Source: Gluconacetobacter diazotrophicus PA1 5 (lineage in GTDB: Bacteria > Pseudomonadota > Alphaproteobacteria > Acetobacterales > Acetobacteraceae). Taken from it: DNA of 64,000 nucleotides. The notes under the pieces were generated by a model. The model had not been told where the DNA came from, did no database searches, and was given only the letters and a program-made list of their open reading frames with translations. Made by a program: the position numbers and the translations under genes. This document shows, piece after piece, positions 47,701-57,792 of the stretch (position 1 is its first letter; each line of letters begins with the position of its first letter). The stretch covers positions 1,460,501 through 1,524,500 of the forward strand of contig NC_011365.1 in assembly GCF_000021325.1 (NCBI RefSeq), written 5' to 3'.

Positions 47701-48686
47701 CACAGGACCGTTATGTACACCGCCAGGGCCACGATGACGATCCATTCGATCCGGCAGGCCCGGCGATAGAGGACCAGCGCACGGTCCAGATGGCCGATAT
47801 CCGCATCCGGCGTGCCGTCGCCCATCCAGGCATCCTGCACCCGCACGCCGCCATAGAGGCGCGGACCGGCCAGGCGCAGCCCCAGCGCGCCGGCCATCGC
47901 GGCTTCGGGCCAGCCGGCATTGGGCGAGCGATGGTGCCGCGCGTCGTCCCGAAGGGCCCGCCAGACGGCCCCCCGCCGCGCGCGCGGCGCCGCCAGGAAA
48001 ATCCACAGCGCCGACAGGCGCGAAGCCGGCAGGTTGATCCCGTCGTCCAGCCGCGCGGCGGCGAAGCCGAAGGCGGCGTGGCGGGGCGTCAGGTGCCCGA
48101 TCATGCTGTCGGCGGTATTGACGGCCTTGTAGAAGACCGCGCCCGGCAGGCCCAGCAGCGCCGTCCAGAGCAGCGGCGCCACCACGCCGTCCGAGAAATT
48201 TTCCGCCAGGCTTTCGATCGCGGCCCGCACGATGCCCGCGCGGTCCAGCCCCGCCGTGTCGCGCCCCACGATGCGTCCCACCGCCGCCCGGCCACCCGCC
48301 AGCCCGCCCCCGCGCAACCCCGTGCCCACGTCGGCCACATGGTCGTGCAGCGAGCGCTGGGCGACCAGGGTGCCGGCGGCCACCGCCTGCAGCAGGATCG
48401 CAAGGCCGCGCGGCAGCACGCGGTCCATCAGCCATACCGCCCCACAGGCCAGGCCGACCGGCACCGCGACCACGATCGCCAGGGCCGCGAACCCCGCCGC
48501 CCGGCGGCCGGGCGACGACCAGCCGGGCCGATTGCCCAGGCGGTCCAGCCGGCCGATCAGCGCGCCGATCCACATCACCGGGTGGCCGATCCATGCGAAG
48601 ACCGGGGCGGGATAGCCGACGCGCCATTCGATCACCGCCGCCAGCGCGGCCACGCTGAGCGTCGCGGACAAGGAAGCATCCGGCAT
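47700..48686 (-). CDS. cbiB: Adenosylcobinamide-phosphate synthase CbiB/CobD
   Basis: A 328-residue membrane protein that attaches aminopropanol (phosphate) to adenosylcobyric acid. PAPVFAWIGHPVMWIGALI, AIESLAENFSDGVVAPLLW and YKAVNTADSMIGH are family signatures. It is the first gene of cbiB-bluB. mntH ends just downstream of the window-right side of its start, on the same strand. Confidence 0.94.
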   Translation of the reverse strand: MPDASLSATLSVAALAAVIEWRVGYPAPVFAWIGHPVMWIGALIGRLDRLGNRPGWSSPGRRAAGFAALAIVVAVPVGLACGAVWLMDRVLPRGLAILLQAVAAGTLVAQRSLHDHVADVGTGLRGGGLAGGRAAVGRIVGRDTAGLDRAGIVRAAIESLAENFSDGVVAPLLWTALLGLPGAVFYKAVNTADSMIGHLTPRHAAFGFAAARLDDGINLPASRLSALWIFLAAPRARRGAVWRALRDDARHHRSPNAGWPEAAMAGALGLRLAGPRLYGGVRVQDAWMGDGTPDADIGHLDRALVLYRRACRIEWIVIVALAVYITVL

Positions 48687-48690
48687 CGGA

Positions 48691-49992
48691 TCAGCCCGTC
48701 GCCATGTCCCACAGCAGCTTGCCGTTCAGCGCCAGGATGACCAGGGCGACCAGCCATGACAGGGCCGCGAACCCGCGCGAGATGGCGAAGGAGCCCATCA
48801 TCCGCCGATCGGCGACGAACCAGACCAGCGGAATGACGGCGAAGGGCAATTGCATCGACAGCACCACCTGGCTGAACACCAGCAGCCGGTTCGTGCCCGC
48901 CGCGCCGTACAGCGCCGTGACCACCACCACCGGCACGATGGCCAGTCCCCGGGTCAGCAGCCGCCGCGCCCAGTGCGGCAGGCGCACATGCAGGAATCCC
49001 TCCATCACGATCTGGCCGGCCAGGGTGCCGGTGACGGTCGAATTCATCCCCGCCGCCAGCAGCGCCACGGCGAACAGCGTCGAGGCCACGCCCAGCCCCA
49101 GCAGCGGCGAGATCAGGCGATAGGCCTGCCCGATATCGGCCACGTCGCGATGCCCGCTGCCATGGAAGGCGGCACTGGCGACGATCAGGATCGCGGCATT
49201 GATGAAAAGCGCCATCATCAGCGCCAGCGTGCTGTCCCAGGTGGCCCAGCGGATCGCGTCGCGGCGCCCGGCCTCGGACCGGTCATAGGCCCGCGTCTGC
49301 ACGATCGAGGAATGGAGGTACAGGTTATGCGGCATGACCGTCGCCCCGATGATGCCGATGGCGACATACAGCATGGCCGGGTCGGTCAGCAGGGCGGGCG
49401 TCGGAACCAGGCCACGCAGGACCGCCGCCACGGGCGGGGCCGCCGCGAGGATCTGGACCAGGAAGCACGCGGCGATGATGACCAGCAGGCCGATCACGAA
49501 GGCCTCCAGCACGCGGAATCCGCGGTTCATCAGCATCAGCACCAGGGCGGCGTCCAGGCCGGTGAGGATGGCGCCCGGCAGCAGCGGGAGGCCGAACAGC
49601 AATTGCAGCGCGATCGCGGTGCCGATGACCTCCGCCAGGTCGCAGGCGATGATCGCGGCCTCGCACGCCAGCCAGAGCGCGATGGTGACCGGCATCGGGA
49701 ACCGGTCGCGGCACGCCTGCGCCAGGTCCCGCCCGGTGGCGATCCCCAGCCGGGCCGACAGGGCCTGCAGCAGGATGGCCATCAGGTTCGACAGCATGAT
49801 GACCGACAGCAGCCGGTATCCGAACGCCGACCCGCCCGCCAGGTCCGTGGCCCAGTTGCCCGGGTCCATATAGCCGACCGATACCATGTATCCCGGCCCG
49901 GCGAAGGCCATCAGCCGCCGCCAGCCGGTGGCGCCGGGCGGAACGTGGACCGAGGCATGGGCTTCGGCCAGGCTGGCGAATGGATCGGGCAT
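48691..49992 (-). CDS. mntH: Nramp-family manganese/divalent metal transporter MntH
   Basis: A 433-residue, 11-TM proton-coupled Mn2+ importer. The DPGNWATD motif (TM1) and [10 protein letters not shown] (TM6) are the metal-binding hallmarks of Nramp. ADRRMMG and [17 protein letters not shown] follow. The ATG at 49992 is chosen; a longer in-frame reading into mntR's promoter is not credible. It is divergent from mntR, its expected repressor. Confidence 0.95.
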   Translation of the reverse strand: MPDPFASLAEAHASVHVPPGATGWRRLMAFAGPGYMVSVGYMDPGNWATDLAGGSAFGYRLLSVIMLSNLMAILLQALSARLGIATGRDLAQACRDRFPMPVTIALWLACEAAIIACDLAEVIGTAIALQLLFGLPLLPGAILTGLDAALVLMLMNRGFRVLEAFVIGLLVIIAACFLVQILAAAPPVAAVLRGLVPTPALLTDPAMLYVAIGIIGATVMPHNLYLHSSIVQTRAYDRSEAGRRDAIRWATWDSTLALMMALFINAAILIVASAAFHGSGHRDVADIGQAYRLISPLLGLGVASTLFAVALLAAGMNSTVTGTLAGQIVMEGFLHVRLPHWARRLLTRGLAIVPVVVVTALYGAAGTNRLLVFSQVVLSMQLPFAVIPLVWFVADRRMMGSFAISRGFAALSWLVALVILALNGKLLWDMATG

Positions 49993-50046
49993 CGGGCGGC
50001 ACACCAAGGGGGAGGAAGCCCGTCCAGCGTAGGGGCGGAGGATGAG

Positions 50047-50066
50047 AATATGCAATAAGCTATATG
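50047..50066. promoter_or_regulatory. Candidate MntR site between mntH and mntR
   Basis: AATATGCAATAAGCTATATG is an imperfect inverted repeat in the AT-rich centre of the divergent region (49993-50225). MntR sites are AT-rich with GCTAT-like arms. It is suggestive only. Confidence 0.4.
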
Positions 50067-50225
50067 ATGTGGCGCAGGCCATTTGGTATATGCTCACGTC
50101 GGTTTGCGTGCCCGCCCGTCGCCCCGGACCGGAATTGAGGCCGGTGCGGTTGCGGTATAGATGTCCTGCTGAAGCAGGTCCGGCGCCTGCGGGCGCGATG
50201 ACGAGCAGATGGGGAGTTCCGGCAG

Positions 50226-50738
50226 GTGAAGAACGCACGCGCGGCGCGCAGGCCGGTCGCGCCCATGCCTGATCCCGACATCCAGTCCGAAGGCTTCCGC
50301 CAGGCGCGCGAGGCACGGCGCACGGCGCTGGTCGAGGATTATGTCGAACTGATCGACGACCTGCTGGCCGAGGGGCGTGAGGCGAGGCAGGTCGATATCG
50401 CCTGCCGGCTGGGGGTGTCGCAGCCGACCGTCGCCAAGATGCTGCGCCGGCTGACCGGCGACGGGCTGGTGACGCGCCGTCCCTATCGCGGCATCTTCCT
50501 GACCGAGTCCGGGCAGAAGATGGCCGAGGACAGCCGCGCCCGCCACCGCGTGGTCGAGGCGTTCCTGCGCGCGCTGGGGATCAGTGCCGACACCGCGCGC
50601 ATCGATGCCGAGGGCATGGAACATTATGTCGGCGCCGAAACCCTGGCGGCTTTCCAGCGCGCCATCGATGCCGGACTGGCCGGATTCCTGCACCGTACCG
50701 CATCACGGGACCCCACGCCGCCAACTGGCACGTTGTAA
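50226..50738 (+). CDS. mntR: DtxR-family manganese regulator MntR
   Basis: A 170-residue MntR. The winged helix lies at about residues 35-80 ([20 protein letters not shown]). The dimerisation domain with metal ligands (Glu, His) follows in the [13 protein letters not shown] segment, as in E. coli MntR. With Mn2+ it should repress mntH. The GTG at 50226 follows GGGGAG. A later ATG at 50265 would also fit. Confidence 0.93.
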   Translation: MKNARAARRPVAPMPDPDIQSEGFRQAREARRTALVEDYVELIDDLLAEGREARQVDIACRLGVSQPTVAKMLRRLTGDGLVTRRPYRGIFLTESGQKMAEDSRARHRVVEAFLRALGISADTARIDAEGMEHYVGAETLAAFQRAIDAGLAGFLHRTASRDPTPPTGTL

Positions 50739-50802
50739 AATCCGTCGCGCCGGGCTTGAGTAGGGACGACGGGCCAGCCAGGCATGCGTCAAGGAGGATG
50801 AA

Positions 50803-51375
50803 GTGAAGCAGATCCTGTCCGCCAGATTGACGCTGGGGGCCCTTGCCGTGGCCCCCGTTGCCGCGATCTGGGGCGTTCTCGCGGCTGATGCGCCGGCCCG
50901 GGCCGCGCCGCCGTCCACCACCGTTCCGGGCGCGATTCCCGCCATGGCCACGGCGCCCGCGCGCATGACCCCGAACGAGGCGGCCGCGGCAGCCGCCACC
51001 GGGCAGATCACGTTCTCGATGAAGGAGATCGATGTCGGCGCGGGTTATGCCTGGGGGACGGGACGCCTGGTCTATGGTGGCCAGACCTATGATTTCACCC
51101 TGAAGGGCGGCGGCTTGGTCGGGGTGGGCTTCTCGCACATCGAGGGCCACGGAACCGTGCGCAACCTGACGCGGCTGCGGGATTTCGAGGGCACCTACTG
51201 GGCCGTGCAGGGCGAAGCGACGATGGGCCTGGGACGCGGCGGCAAGCTGCTGGAAAACAACAACCTGGTCGATATCGACCTGGCCACCACGACCCGCGGC
51301 GCCCGCCTGGCCGCCGAGGCGATGCGCATCACGCTGCATCTCTCGGGCCCCGCCCGGGGCGCCACCCCCGGCTAG
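50803..51375 (+). CDS. Secreted conserved protein of unknown function
   Basis: A 190-residue protein with a clear signal peptide (residues 1-34, cleavage near ARA-AP). An Ala/Pro-rich linker follows, then a beta-rich domain with GYAWGTGRLVYGGQTYDFTL and GVGFSHIEGHGTVRNLTRL. I do not recognise the family with confidence; the repeated GxG-type beta turns recall periplasmic or outer-membrane proteins of other alphaproteobacteria. GTG start, 5 bases after AGGAGG. Confidence 0.8.
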   Translation: MKQILSARLTLGALAVAPVAAIWGVLAADAPARAAPPSTTVPGAIPAMATAPARMTPNEAAAAAATGQITFSMKEIDVGAGYAWGTGRLVYGGQTYDFTLKGGGLVGVGFSHIEGHGTVRNLTRLRDFEGTYWAVQGEATMGLGRGGKLLENNNLVDIDLATTTRGARLAAEAMRITLHLSGPARGATPG

Positions 51376-51387
51376 GGCAGCCGGGTC

Positions 51388-51918
51388 CTATTTCTGGGGG
51401 TAGGCGAAGGTAAAGGATTCGGCGAACGGGGCCCAGAATCCCGGGGTGCCGGTTTCCTGATCCACGTGGTGCATGAAGCCGTTCGCCTCCGGCGAGCCGT
51501 AGCGGAAGACGACCGTATAGGTGCCGGGGCCGTCCATGCGGACGTTGTCGGCATAATGCGGGCCGTCCTTGGCGGTCATGGCGTGCAGCGTGCCCGTTTG
51601 CTTCCAAGGGCTGCCGGCCCGCGTCAGCGTGTAGGTGACGGTCAGGTACGGCACCCAGCCCCCGTCGGGGAAGCCCCAGACATTGTCGGCCGTCGCGTGG
51701 ATGTCGGTTTCCAGGTGAATGGAATCGGGCCCGGTGGGCATGCCCGCCATCATCGGCGCGACCTCGATCCCCACCAGGTAATTGGCGGCGATTTCCATGT
51801 CATGGGCATAGACCGGGCCGCCGATCGGATATTCCCGCGCCAGGGCGGGCGCGGCCACCCCCAGCAACGTGACGGCAAGGGCGGAAGCGGCAAGAAATCT
51901 GGCAGTCATCTTTTCCAT
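51388..51918 (-). CDS. P19/Tp34-family periplasmic iron-binding protein (FtrA-like)
   Basis: A 176-residue secreted protein with a signal peptide (LAASALAVTLLGVAAPALA). IGGPVYAHDMEIAANYLVGI and PTGPDSIHLETDIHAT carry the Met/His ligands of the P19/Tp34 fold, which binds Cu/Fe. It is the last gene of a cupredoxin-FTR1-P19 operon and lies 10 bases after the FTR1 stop. It would hand iron to the permease in the periplasm. Confidence 0.87.
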   Translation of the reverse strand: MEKMTARFLAASALAVTLLGVAAPALAREYPIGGPVYAHDMEIAANYLVGIEVAPMMAGMPTGPDSIHLETDIHATADNVWGFPDGGWVPYLTVTYTLTRAGSPWKQTGTLHAMTAKDGPHYADNVRMDGPGTYTVVFRYGSPEANGFMHHVDQETGTPGFWAPFAESFTFAYPQK

Positions 51919-51928
51919 TCCTGAACGG

Positions 51929-52744
51929 TCACGCACGGGCAGGCTGGCGGCGCATCCTGTGCCCCGCCACGACCAGTACCAGCAAAGTCACCAGCCATGC
52001 CACGATCTGCACGCCGGTCGGACGATCCGAGTAGCCCATCAGCGCCTTGGCGGCACGCCCCGCCATGCTGCCGTCGGACAGCAGCCATGACGAATCCCAG
52101 ATATCGTAGCCCATGGCCGGAATCAGGTCGTCATTCGCCAGCAGGGCGGCGGCCTGGCTGGCCATGCCGGCGGCCAGAATCGACACCAGCCAGCCGGTGA
52201 CGCTGAACAGGTGCCGCAGCGGAATCACCACCAGCCCCCGATACAGCGCCCAGGACAGGGCGCAGCCGCCGGCCACGCCCAGCAGGCCGCCGGTCAGCAT
52301 CGGCACCAGGCCCGCCCCGGTGGAAACCGCGATCCCGTACAGGAACAGCACGACCTCCACCCCCTCGCGCAGGACCGCCACGGCCACGACGACCGCCAGC
52401 GCCGGCAGCGAGCGCGTGCCGCTGGCCACCGCCGCGCCGACCGCCTGCATGTCGCGCGCCATTTCGCGCCCGTGCCGCGCCATCCACACGATGTGCCAGC
52501 CCAGCATCAGCACCGCCAGGCAGAGGATCGACGCCGAGAACACATCCTGCCCGTTGCCGGACAGCGACTGCGACAGCGCCCCGGCGAACGCGGCGACGAC
52601 GGCCGCCCCCAGCACGCCCGCCCCGATGCCGCCCGCCACCCACAGCCCGCGTCCGGCGATCCCGCGCGTGGCGGCCAGCACGATGCCGACGATCAGCCCG
52701 GCTTCCATCACCTCGCGAAAGACGATCAGCAGACTGCCCAGCAT
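51929..52744 (-). CDS. FTR1-family iron permease
   Basis: A 271-residue, 7-TM permease. Two REXXE motifs are present: FREVMEAG (10-14) and LREGVEVVLFLYG (126-130). They bind ferric iron in the membrane. It corresponds to FtrC/EfeU. It lies 1 base after the cupredoxin gene and reads on to the P19-like gene. The longer in-frame start upstream would overlap the cupredoxin gene and is rejected. Confidence 0.92.
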   Translation of the reverse strand: MLGSLLIVFREVMEAGLIVGIVLAATRGIAGRGLWVAGGIGAGVLGAAVVAAFAGALSQSLSGNGQDVFSASILCLAVLMLGWHIVWMARHGREMARDMQAVGAAVASGTRSLPALAVVVAVAVLREGVEVVLFLYGIAVSTGAGLVPMLTGGLLGVAGGCALSWALYRGLVVIPLRHLFSVTGWLVSILAAGMASQAAALLANDDLIPAMGYDIWDSSWLLSDGSMAGRAAKALMGYSDRPTGVQIVAWLVTLLVLVVAGHRMRRQPARA

Positions 52745-52745
52745 G

Positions 52746-53087
52746 TCAGTGTCCCTCTTGCGCCGTGACGGTACCCACGGCACTGTCCGGGTGGTAGTCG
52801 TCGAAGAACTTGTAGGTCCCGGGATGCAGCGGGCCGGCATGAACCGTGATCGTGCCGCCCTGGACGACGATCTTCTCGAACTTCATGTCGTAGCTTTCGA
52901 ATTCGTCCACCGTGTCGTCCTGGTTGGACAGGGTGATCAGGAATCGCTGGCCGGCGGGAACGTCCAGATGGTCCGGCGTGAAATGATGGTCCTTCAGGAC
53001 CAGGCGGTACGGGTCCTGCGCCGCCGCCGGCCGGGCCAGGCATACGAACAGGCACAGCGGCAGGATCAGGGACGGCACGGCACGCAT
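52746..53087 (-). CDS. Periplasmic cupredoxin (FtrB-like)
   Basis: A 113-residue protein with a signal peptide (LILPLCLFVCLARPAAA) and a cupredoxin fold (YRLVLKDHHFTPDHLDVPAG, GPLHPGTYKFFDDYHPDSAVG). FtrB oxidises or binds ferrous iron for FTR1. It is first in a three-gene Fe(II) uptake operon. The start may be the ATG at 53087 or 53099; neither has a strong Shine-Dalgarno. Confidence 0.85.
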   Translation of the reverse strand: MRAVPSLILPLCLFVCLARPAAAQDPYRLVLKDHHFTPDHLDVPAGQRFLITLSNQDDTVDEFESYDMKFEKIVVQGGTITVHAGPLHPGTYKFFDDYHPDSAVGTVTAQEGH

Positions 53088-53190
53088 GGGCGGATCCATC
53101 GGGAAAATATGATCTGCGGCTAACGCGACTGGTTCGCATTGTCAACTCAACATGCTATGCGGAACAGATTCGTCCATTCGGAAGACACCG

Positions 53191-53706
53191 ATGTATCATC
53201 CCTTTGCCTTCATGCGCCTGCCCTACTCCGTGCTGACGGCACTCGACAGCCGGATGTACCATTACTGGATGCAGCCGGTGCATTATCTGGTCCGGATCGT
53301 CCACATCCTGAGCATGTCCGGCTTCTTCGGCATAGAGATGATCTTCGACTTCGCCCTGTTCCGCCGCAACGGACAGGCCACGCTGGGCGCGGTATCCCGG
53401 CTGATCATGCCATGGGTCCACTGGATGTTCGGCGTGGCGATGGTCAGTGGGGTGGCGCTGTTCTTCTACGACCCGGTCCGCATCGGCAGCCGCGGCTACC
53501 TGTCGCCCAAATTGCTGCTGATCGCGCTGGCGCTGGGGCTGGTGGCCCTGGTCCATCGCCGGATCTACCAGCCGTCGATGGGGGGGCGGCCGGCCGGGCT
53601 GCCGCGCTCGCGGGTCGTGGCGGTGGCGTCCCTGCTGCTGTGGACCGGGGTGATCGTCCTGTCGTGCCTGAACAGCGAGGGCGTGCCCAAGGTCTTCCTG
53701 CGGTAA
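53191..53706 (+). CDS. Conserved membrane protein, unknown
   Basis: A 171-residue protein with 4 predicted TM helices (VRIVHILSMSGFFGIEMIFD, WMFGVAMVSGVALFF, LLLIALALGLVALV, VVAVASLLLWTGVIVL). No function is known to me. It diverges from the iron operon, so metal stress control is possible. The ATG at 53191 precedes the first aromatic-rich segment. Confidence 0.7.
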   Translation: MYHPFAFMRLPYSVLTALDSRMYHYWMQPVHYLVRIVHILSMSGFFGIEMIFDFALFRRNGQATLGAVSRLIMPWVHWMFGVAMVSGVALFFYDPVRIGSRGYLSPKLLLIALALGLVALVHRRIYQPSMGGRPAGLPRSRVVAVASLLLWTGVIVLSCLNSEGVPKVFLR

Positions 53707-53980
53707 AGCGGCAGGACCGCGCCCAGCACGCACAGCAGAAGATAGCATCGCCAAAGGGTCATCACGCCGCCGCCCTACGGTCATGACGGTTCCGGATCAA
53801 GCGGGCGTGCGCCCGCATGACATCCCCCGCCGCGCATTCGTGTTGGGAATATTTTAGGCCGCTCTCCCTGGACGGACGTGGCGCCCTTGCGGACCATGCG
53901 GCCATGGGCAACATGACGGTGCAGTACCCGCGTCCGGCCCCCCGGCGCCGGATGGCCTTCCCGGGGCAGGGAAACCGCAC

Positions 53981-56435
53981 ATGTCGGTGACGGGCCTCTT
54001 TATCCGCCGGCCGGTGGCGACGACGCTGCTGACGCTGGCCTGCGTCCTGTGCGGCGTCGTCGGCTATCTGACCCTGCCGGTCGCCGACCTGCCGAACATC
54101 GATTTTCCGGTGATCCAGGTCCAGGCGCAGGAACCCGGCGGCTCGCCCGAACAGATGGCCAGTTCGATCGCCGCACCGCTGGAACGCCATCTGGGCGAAA
54201 TCGCGGGCCTGGAGGAAATGACGTCGCAATCCAGCACAGGCCAGGTCCGGCTGACCCTGCAGTTCGCGCTGTCGCGCGACGTCAACGGCGCGGCCCGCGA
54301 TGTCGAGGCCGCGATCCAGGCCGCGCGCGCCGACCTGCCGACGACGCTGCGGCAGAATCCGCAATATTCCAAGGCAAACCCGAACGACCCGCCTGCCCTG
54401 CTGCTGGCGCTGACATCCGATACCATGCCGCTGCCGCAGGTCTACGACCAGGCGTCGAGCCTGATCCTGCCGCGCCTGTCGCAGGTCCGGGGCGTGGGGC
54501 TGGTGCAGCTCAGCGGCAGCGCGCTGCCCGCCGTGCGGGTCGAGATCGATCCGCAGGCGCTGTACAAGTTCGGGATCGGGTTCGAGGACATCCGCGCCGC
54601 CCTCGCCTCGGCCAACGCCCATACGCCCAAGGGCTTCATCGACCAGGACGGGCAGCGCCTGACGCTGGAGACCAACGACCAGGCCCGCGACGCCCAGGCC
54701 TATCGTGACCTGGTCATCGCCTATCGCAACGGCCGCGCCGTGCGCCTGACCGACGTGGCGCAGGTGGTGGACGGGGTCGAGGACGTGCGCAATGCGGGAT
54801 ATTACAACCGCAAGCCGGCCATCGTGGTGCAGGTCTTCATGCAGGCCGGCGGCAATATCGTGCAGGCCCTGGACCAGATCCATGCCGAGATGCCGCAACT
54901 GGAGGCCGCCCTGCCGGCGGCGATCCGGATGCAGACCTTCATGGACCGGTCGATGACCATCCGCGCGTCGCTGGCCGACACGCGCATGACGCTGGTCCTG
55001 TCGGTGATGCTGGTGGTGCTGACGGTGCTGCTGTTCCTGGGCACGCTGGGGGTGATCAGCCTGCTGGGCTATTCGCTGGACAACATGTCGCTGATGGCCC
55101 TGACGATTTCCACCGGCTTCGTTGTCGATGATGCCATCGTGGTGCTGGAAAACGTCACCCGCCACGTGGAGAAGGGCATCCCCCCCTTCGAGGCTGCGCG
55201 GCGCGGGTCGTCGAACCAGGGGAACCTGTTCATCGTCCTGACCGACAAGTCGAAGCGCGGCCATCCGCCTTCGACCACCATCGGGAATCTCAACCGCCGG
55301 TCGCATTTCATGACCGGGGCACGGTTCTACGCGCTGCTGCGCAGCGCGATCCGCGTCGGCGCGCGGCCCAGCAACGCTGGCGTATCAATATACCTTGCAG
55401 GGCAACGACACGGCCGCGCTGTACGACTGGACGCAGAAGCTGGTCACCGCCCTGTCCGCGCAGCCGGAACTGGCGGACGTGTCGTCCGACGTGCTGCTGG
55501 GCGACCTGGCGCTGGATGTCGCGATCGACCGCGACACGGGGGCCCGCACGCAACTGACGCCGCAATTGATCGCCAACACATTGTATGATGCCTACGGCCA
55601 GCGCCCGGCCTCGATCATCTACAATCATTTGAACCAGTATCGCGTGGTGATGGAGGCCGCGCCCCGTTTCTGGCAGGACCCAGCCTCGCTCCGCCAGGTG
55701 TGGGTCAGTGTCGCGGGCGGCACGGCGCAGGGGGGCACCCAGGCGAACACCATCCGCGTGCCGCTGGCGACGGCCACCACGGCCACCACGGCCGCGGCGC
55801 AGAGTGCCGCGTCCTTCACAAACCAGATCGCCAACACGCTTGCGGGCGGCCATTCGGCATCGAACGGTTCGGCGGTCTCGACGGGCGCCGAAACCATGGT
55901 CCCGCTGCAGGTGGTCAGCCAGACCACGCCGGGGAACATCGCGCTGGCCGTCAATCATGAGGGACAGGCTGTCGCGGCCACGATTTCGTTCAACCTGCCG
56001 ACCGGCGTGCCGCTGGGACGGGCCCTCCAGGTCGTCGACGCCCAGGTCCGGCGCCTGAAGATGCCCCCGAGCATCCATGGCGCCTTCAGCGGCAATGCCG
56101 CGCAACTGCAGAATTCCGCCAGCAGCGAGACCCTGCTGATCGTGGCCGCGCTGGCCGCGGTCTACATGGTCCTGGGAATCCTGTACCAAAGCTACCTGCA
56201 CCCCCTGACCATCCTGTCCACCCTGCCCTCGGCGGGGGTCGGCGCCCTGGTGGCCCTGTGGGTATTCGGGCAGCAATTCTCGCTGATGGCCATCATCGGG
56301 GGGCTGGCGGTCTGCCAGGCCCTGACCCTGTTCACGACCCCCATCGTCTACCTGACCCTGGAACAGATGGCCCGCCGCGTGACGGCATGGCGCGGGACCA
56401 TGCCGCCCGGCCATCCCAATACGGGTCTGTATTGA
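53981..56435 (+). pseudogene. Degraded RND efflux pump permease (MdtB/MdtC type)
   Basis: The N-terminal part (MSVTGLFIRRPVATTLLTLA to the TM4 motif GFVVDDAIVVLENV with its Asp pair) is intact. It then breaks at about 55208-55222: the next block (NQGNLFIVL) aligns some 200 residues later in MdtB, so a stretch covering TM5-TM6 and part of the periplasmic domain is lost. A frameshift near 55365-55380 moves the remainder to the next frame. A second in-frame gap at about 56296-56305 joins IIG to GGL and removes the TM10 KNAIMM lysine needed for proton relay. No membrane-fusion partner is adjacent. Confidence 0.87.
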
Positions 56436-56516
56436 TATCTATTGTGTATGCGATAGAATACCAGGGGACCTATTCGGGGCAGCGTCCAACGGCCCGATCC
56501 GAAACGGAGTTGAGAC

Positions 56517-56726
56517 GTGACTGATCATCCCCCGGCCACCGTGTCCCGGCCGGACGCACAGACGAACGACGCCGTTCCCCCCCAGGCGATACGCGCGCGA
56601 CTCTTTCCCTTCACGGGCCCGGTTCCAGCCGAGCGCGTCATTCGGGGCGTGTGTATCGGTGGTGTGATATCGCTGGTTCTGTGGGCCCTGCTGGTCGGCA
56701 TCATCATGGTGATCCGACGCCTGTAA
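56517..56726 (+). CDS. Small single-TM protein, unknown
   Basis: A 69-residue protein with a 45-residue hydrophilic N-terminus and one C-terminal TM (VCIGGVISLVLWALLVGIIMV) ending in RRL. GTG start with GGAG nearby upstream. It lies just after the dead RND pump. Real expression is plausible but not sure. Confidence 0.5.
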   Translation: MTDHPPATVSRPDAQTNDAVPPQAIRARLFPFTGPVPAERVIRGVCIGGVISLVLWALLVGIIMVIRRL

Positions 56727-56896
56727 CAGGTTGTTTTAAACCGTATTCGACGAAATACCGGGCGACGGCACATGTGGATGGCCGGCCCGCGCCGCTGCCC
56801 GCCGGGCACGCGATGCGTGCCGGTGATGCGTACCGGTCTGGCACGAATCATGCGTGCCGTGCTTCACGCCCGTCGCGATCCGTGGACGATATTTAT

Positions 56897-56911
56897 ATCA
56901 CCCCTGGTGAT
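56897..56911. promoter_or_regulatory. Inverted repeat upstream of the TauE/SafE gene
   Basis: ATCACC-CCT-GGTGAT, perfect 6-bp arms, 96 bases before the permease start, within an AT-rich stretch. A nearby 13-bp tandem pair (56812-56837) is also present. The 56727-57006 gap holds no gene I can support. Confidence 0.4.
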
Positions 56912-57006
56912 CGGCAATTGAGAAATACCACTTATTCTGATGATTTCAATTTATATGCCGGAGATGATATCGTATAATAACGCGTTTGAGAGTCTGGGAA
57001 TCCGCG

Positions 57007-57792
57007 ATGATGTTAAGTGACACGTTTCAGCCGCTTTATTCCCTGTCCGGGCTGGGCGTGGGCTTTCTGGTCGGCGTCACGGGCGTGGGCGGCGGATCGC
57101 TGATGACGCCGCTGCTGATCCTGCTGTTCGGAATCCATCCCCAGACCGCGGTCGGGACCGATCTGCTCTACGCCGCCATTACCAAGGCCGTCGGCACCGG
57201 CGTCCATGGCTTTTCGGGCGGGGTGGACTGGAAGGTCGTGCGGCGCCTGTCCAGCGGCAGCATCCCGGCCTCGGCCATCGCGCTGGTGATCCTGCATGTG
57301 CTGGGCGCCCCGTCATCGGTCACCACGCAGCTCATTACCCGCAGCCTGGGCGTCGCGCTGCTGCTGACGGCCCCGTGCATCCTGTTCCGCGCCCGGATCC
57401 TGCAGCGGCTGGGCGCCTTTTCCGAAGCCCTGACCGACCGGCAGACCCATATCCTGACGGTGCTGGTCGGTGCCGTCCTGGGGTTGCTGGTCTCGCTGTC
57501 CTCGGTCGGCGCGGGGGCGATCGGCGTGACGGCGCTGCTGGTGCTCTATCCCCGCCTGTCCACCGCGCAGATCGTGGCGGCGGACATCGCGCATGCGGTG
57601 CCGCTGACGCTGGTGGCGGGACTGGGGCACTGGCTGCTGGGATCGGTCAATCCGGCCATGCTGGTGTCGCTGCTGATGGGGTCGATCCCGGGCATCGTCC
57701 TGGGCAGCCTGTTCGTCGGCTATATCCGCGAAAGCATCCAGCGCGCCGTCCTGGCCACCATTCTGACCATCGTCGGCGCCCGCCTGATCTGA
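57007..57792 (+). CDS. TauE/SafE-family sulfite/anion permease
   Basis: About 261 residues and 7-8 TM segments. GVGFLVGVTGVGGGSLMTPL and GTDLLYAAITKAVGTG are the family signature. Members export sulfite, sulfoacetate or other organosulfur anions. The ATG at 57007 follows GGGAATCC. No partner enzyme lies beside it. Confidence 0.88.
   Translation: MMLSDTFQPLYSLSGLGVGFLVGVTGVGGGSLMTPLLILLFGIHPQTAVGTDLLYAAITKAVGTGVHGFSGGVDWKVVRRLSSGSIPASAIALVILHVLGAPSSVTTQLITRSLGVALLLTAPCILFRARILQRLGAFSEALTDRQTHILTVLVGAVLGLLVSLSSVGAGAIGVTALLVLYPRLSTAQIVAADIAHAVPLTLVAGLGHWLLGSVNPAMLVSLLMGSIPGIVLGSLFVGYIRESIQRAVLATILTIVGARLI

Noticed and set aside
49993-50316. N-terminal extension of mntH
   Set aside because: It crosses the mntR start and the divergent promoter, and no Nramp protein has such a tail.
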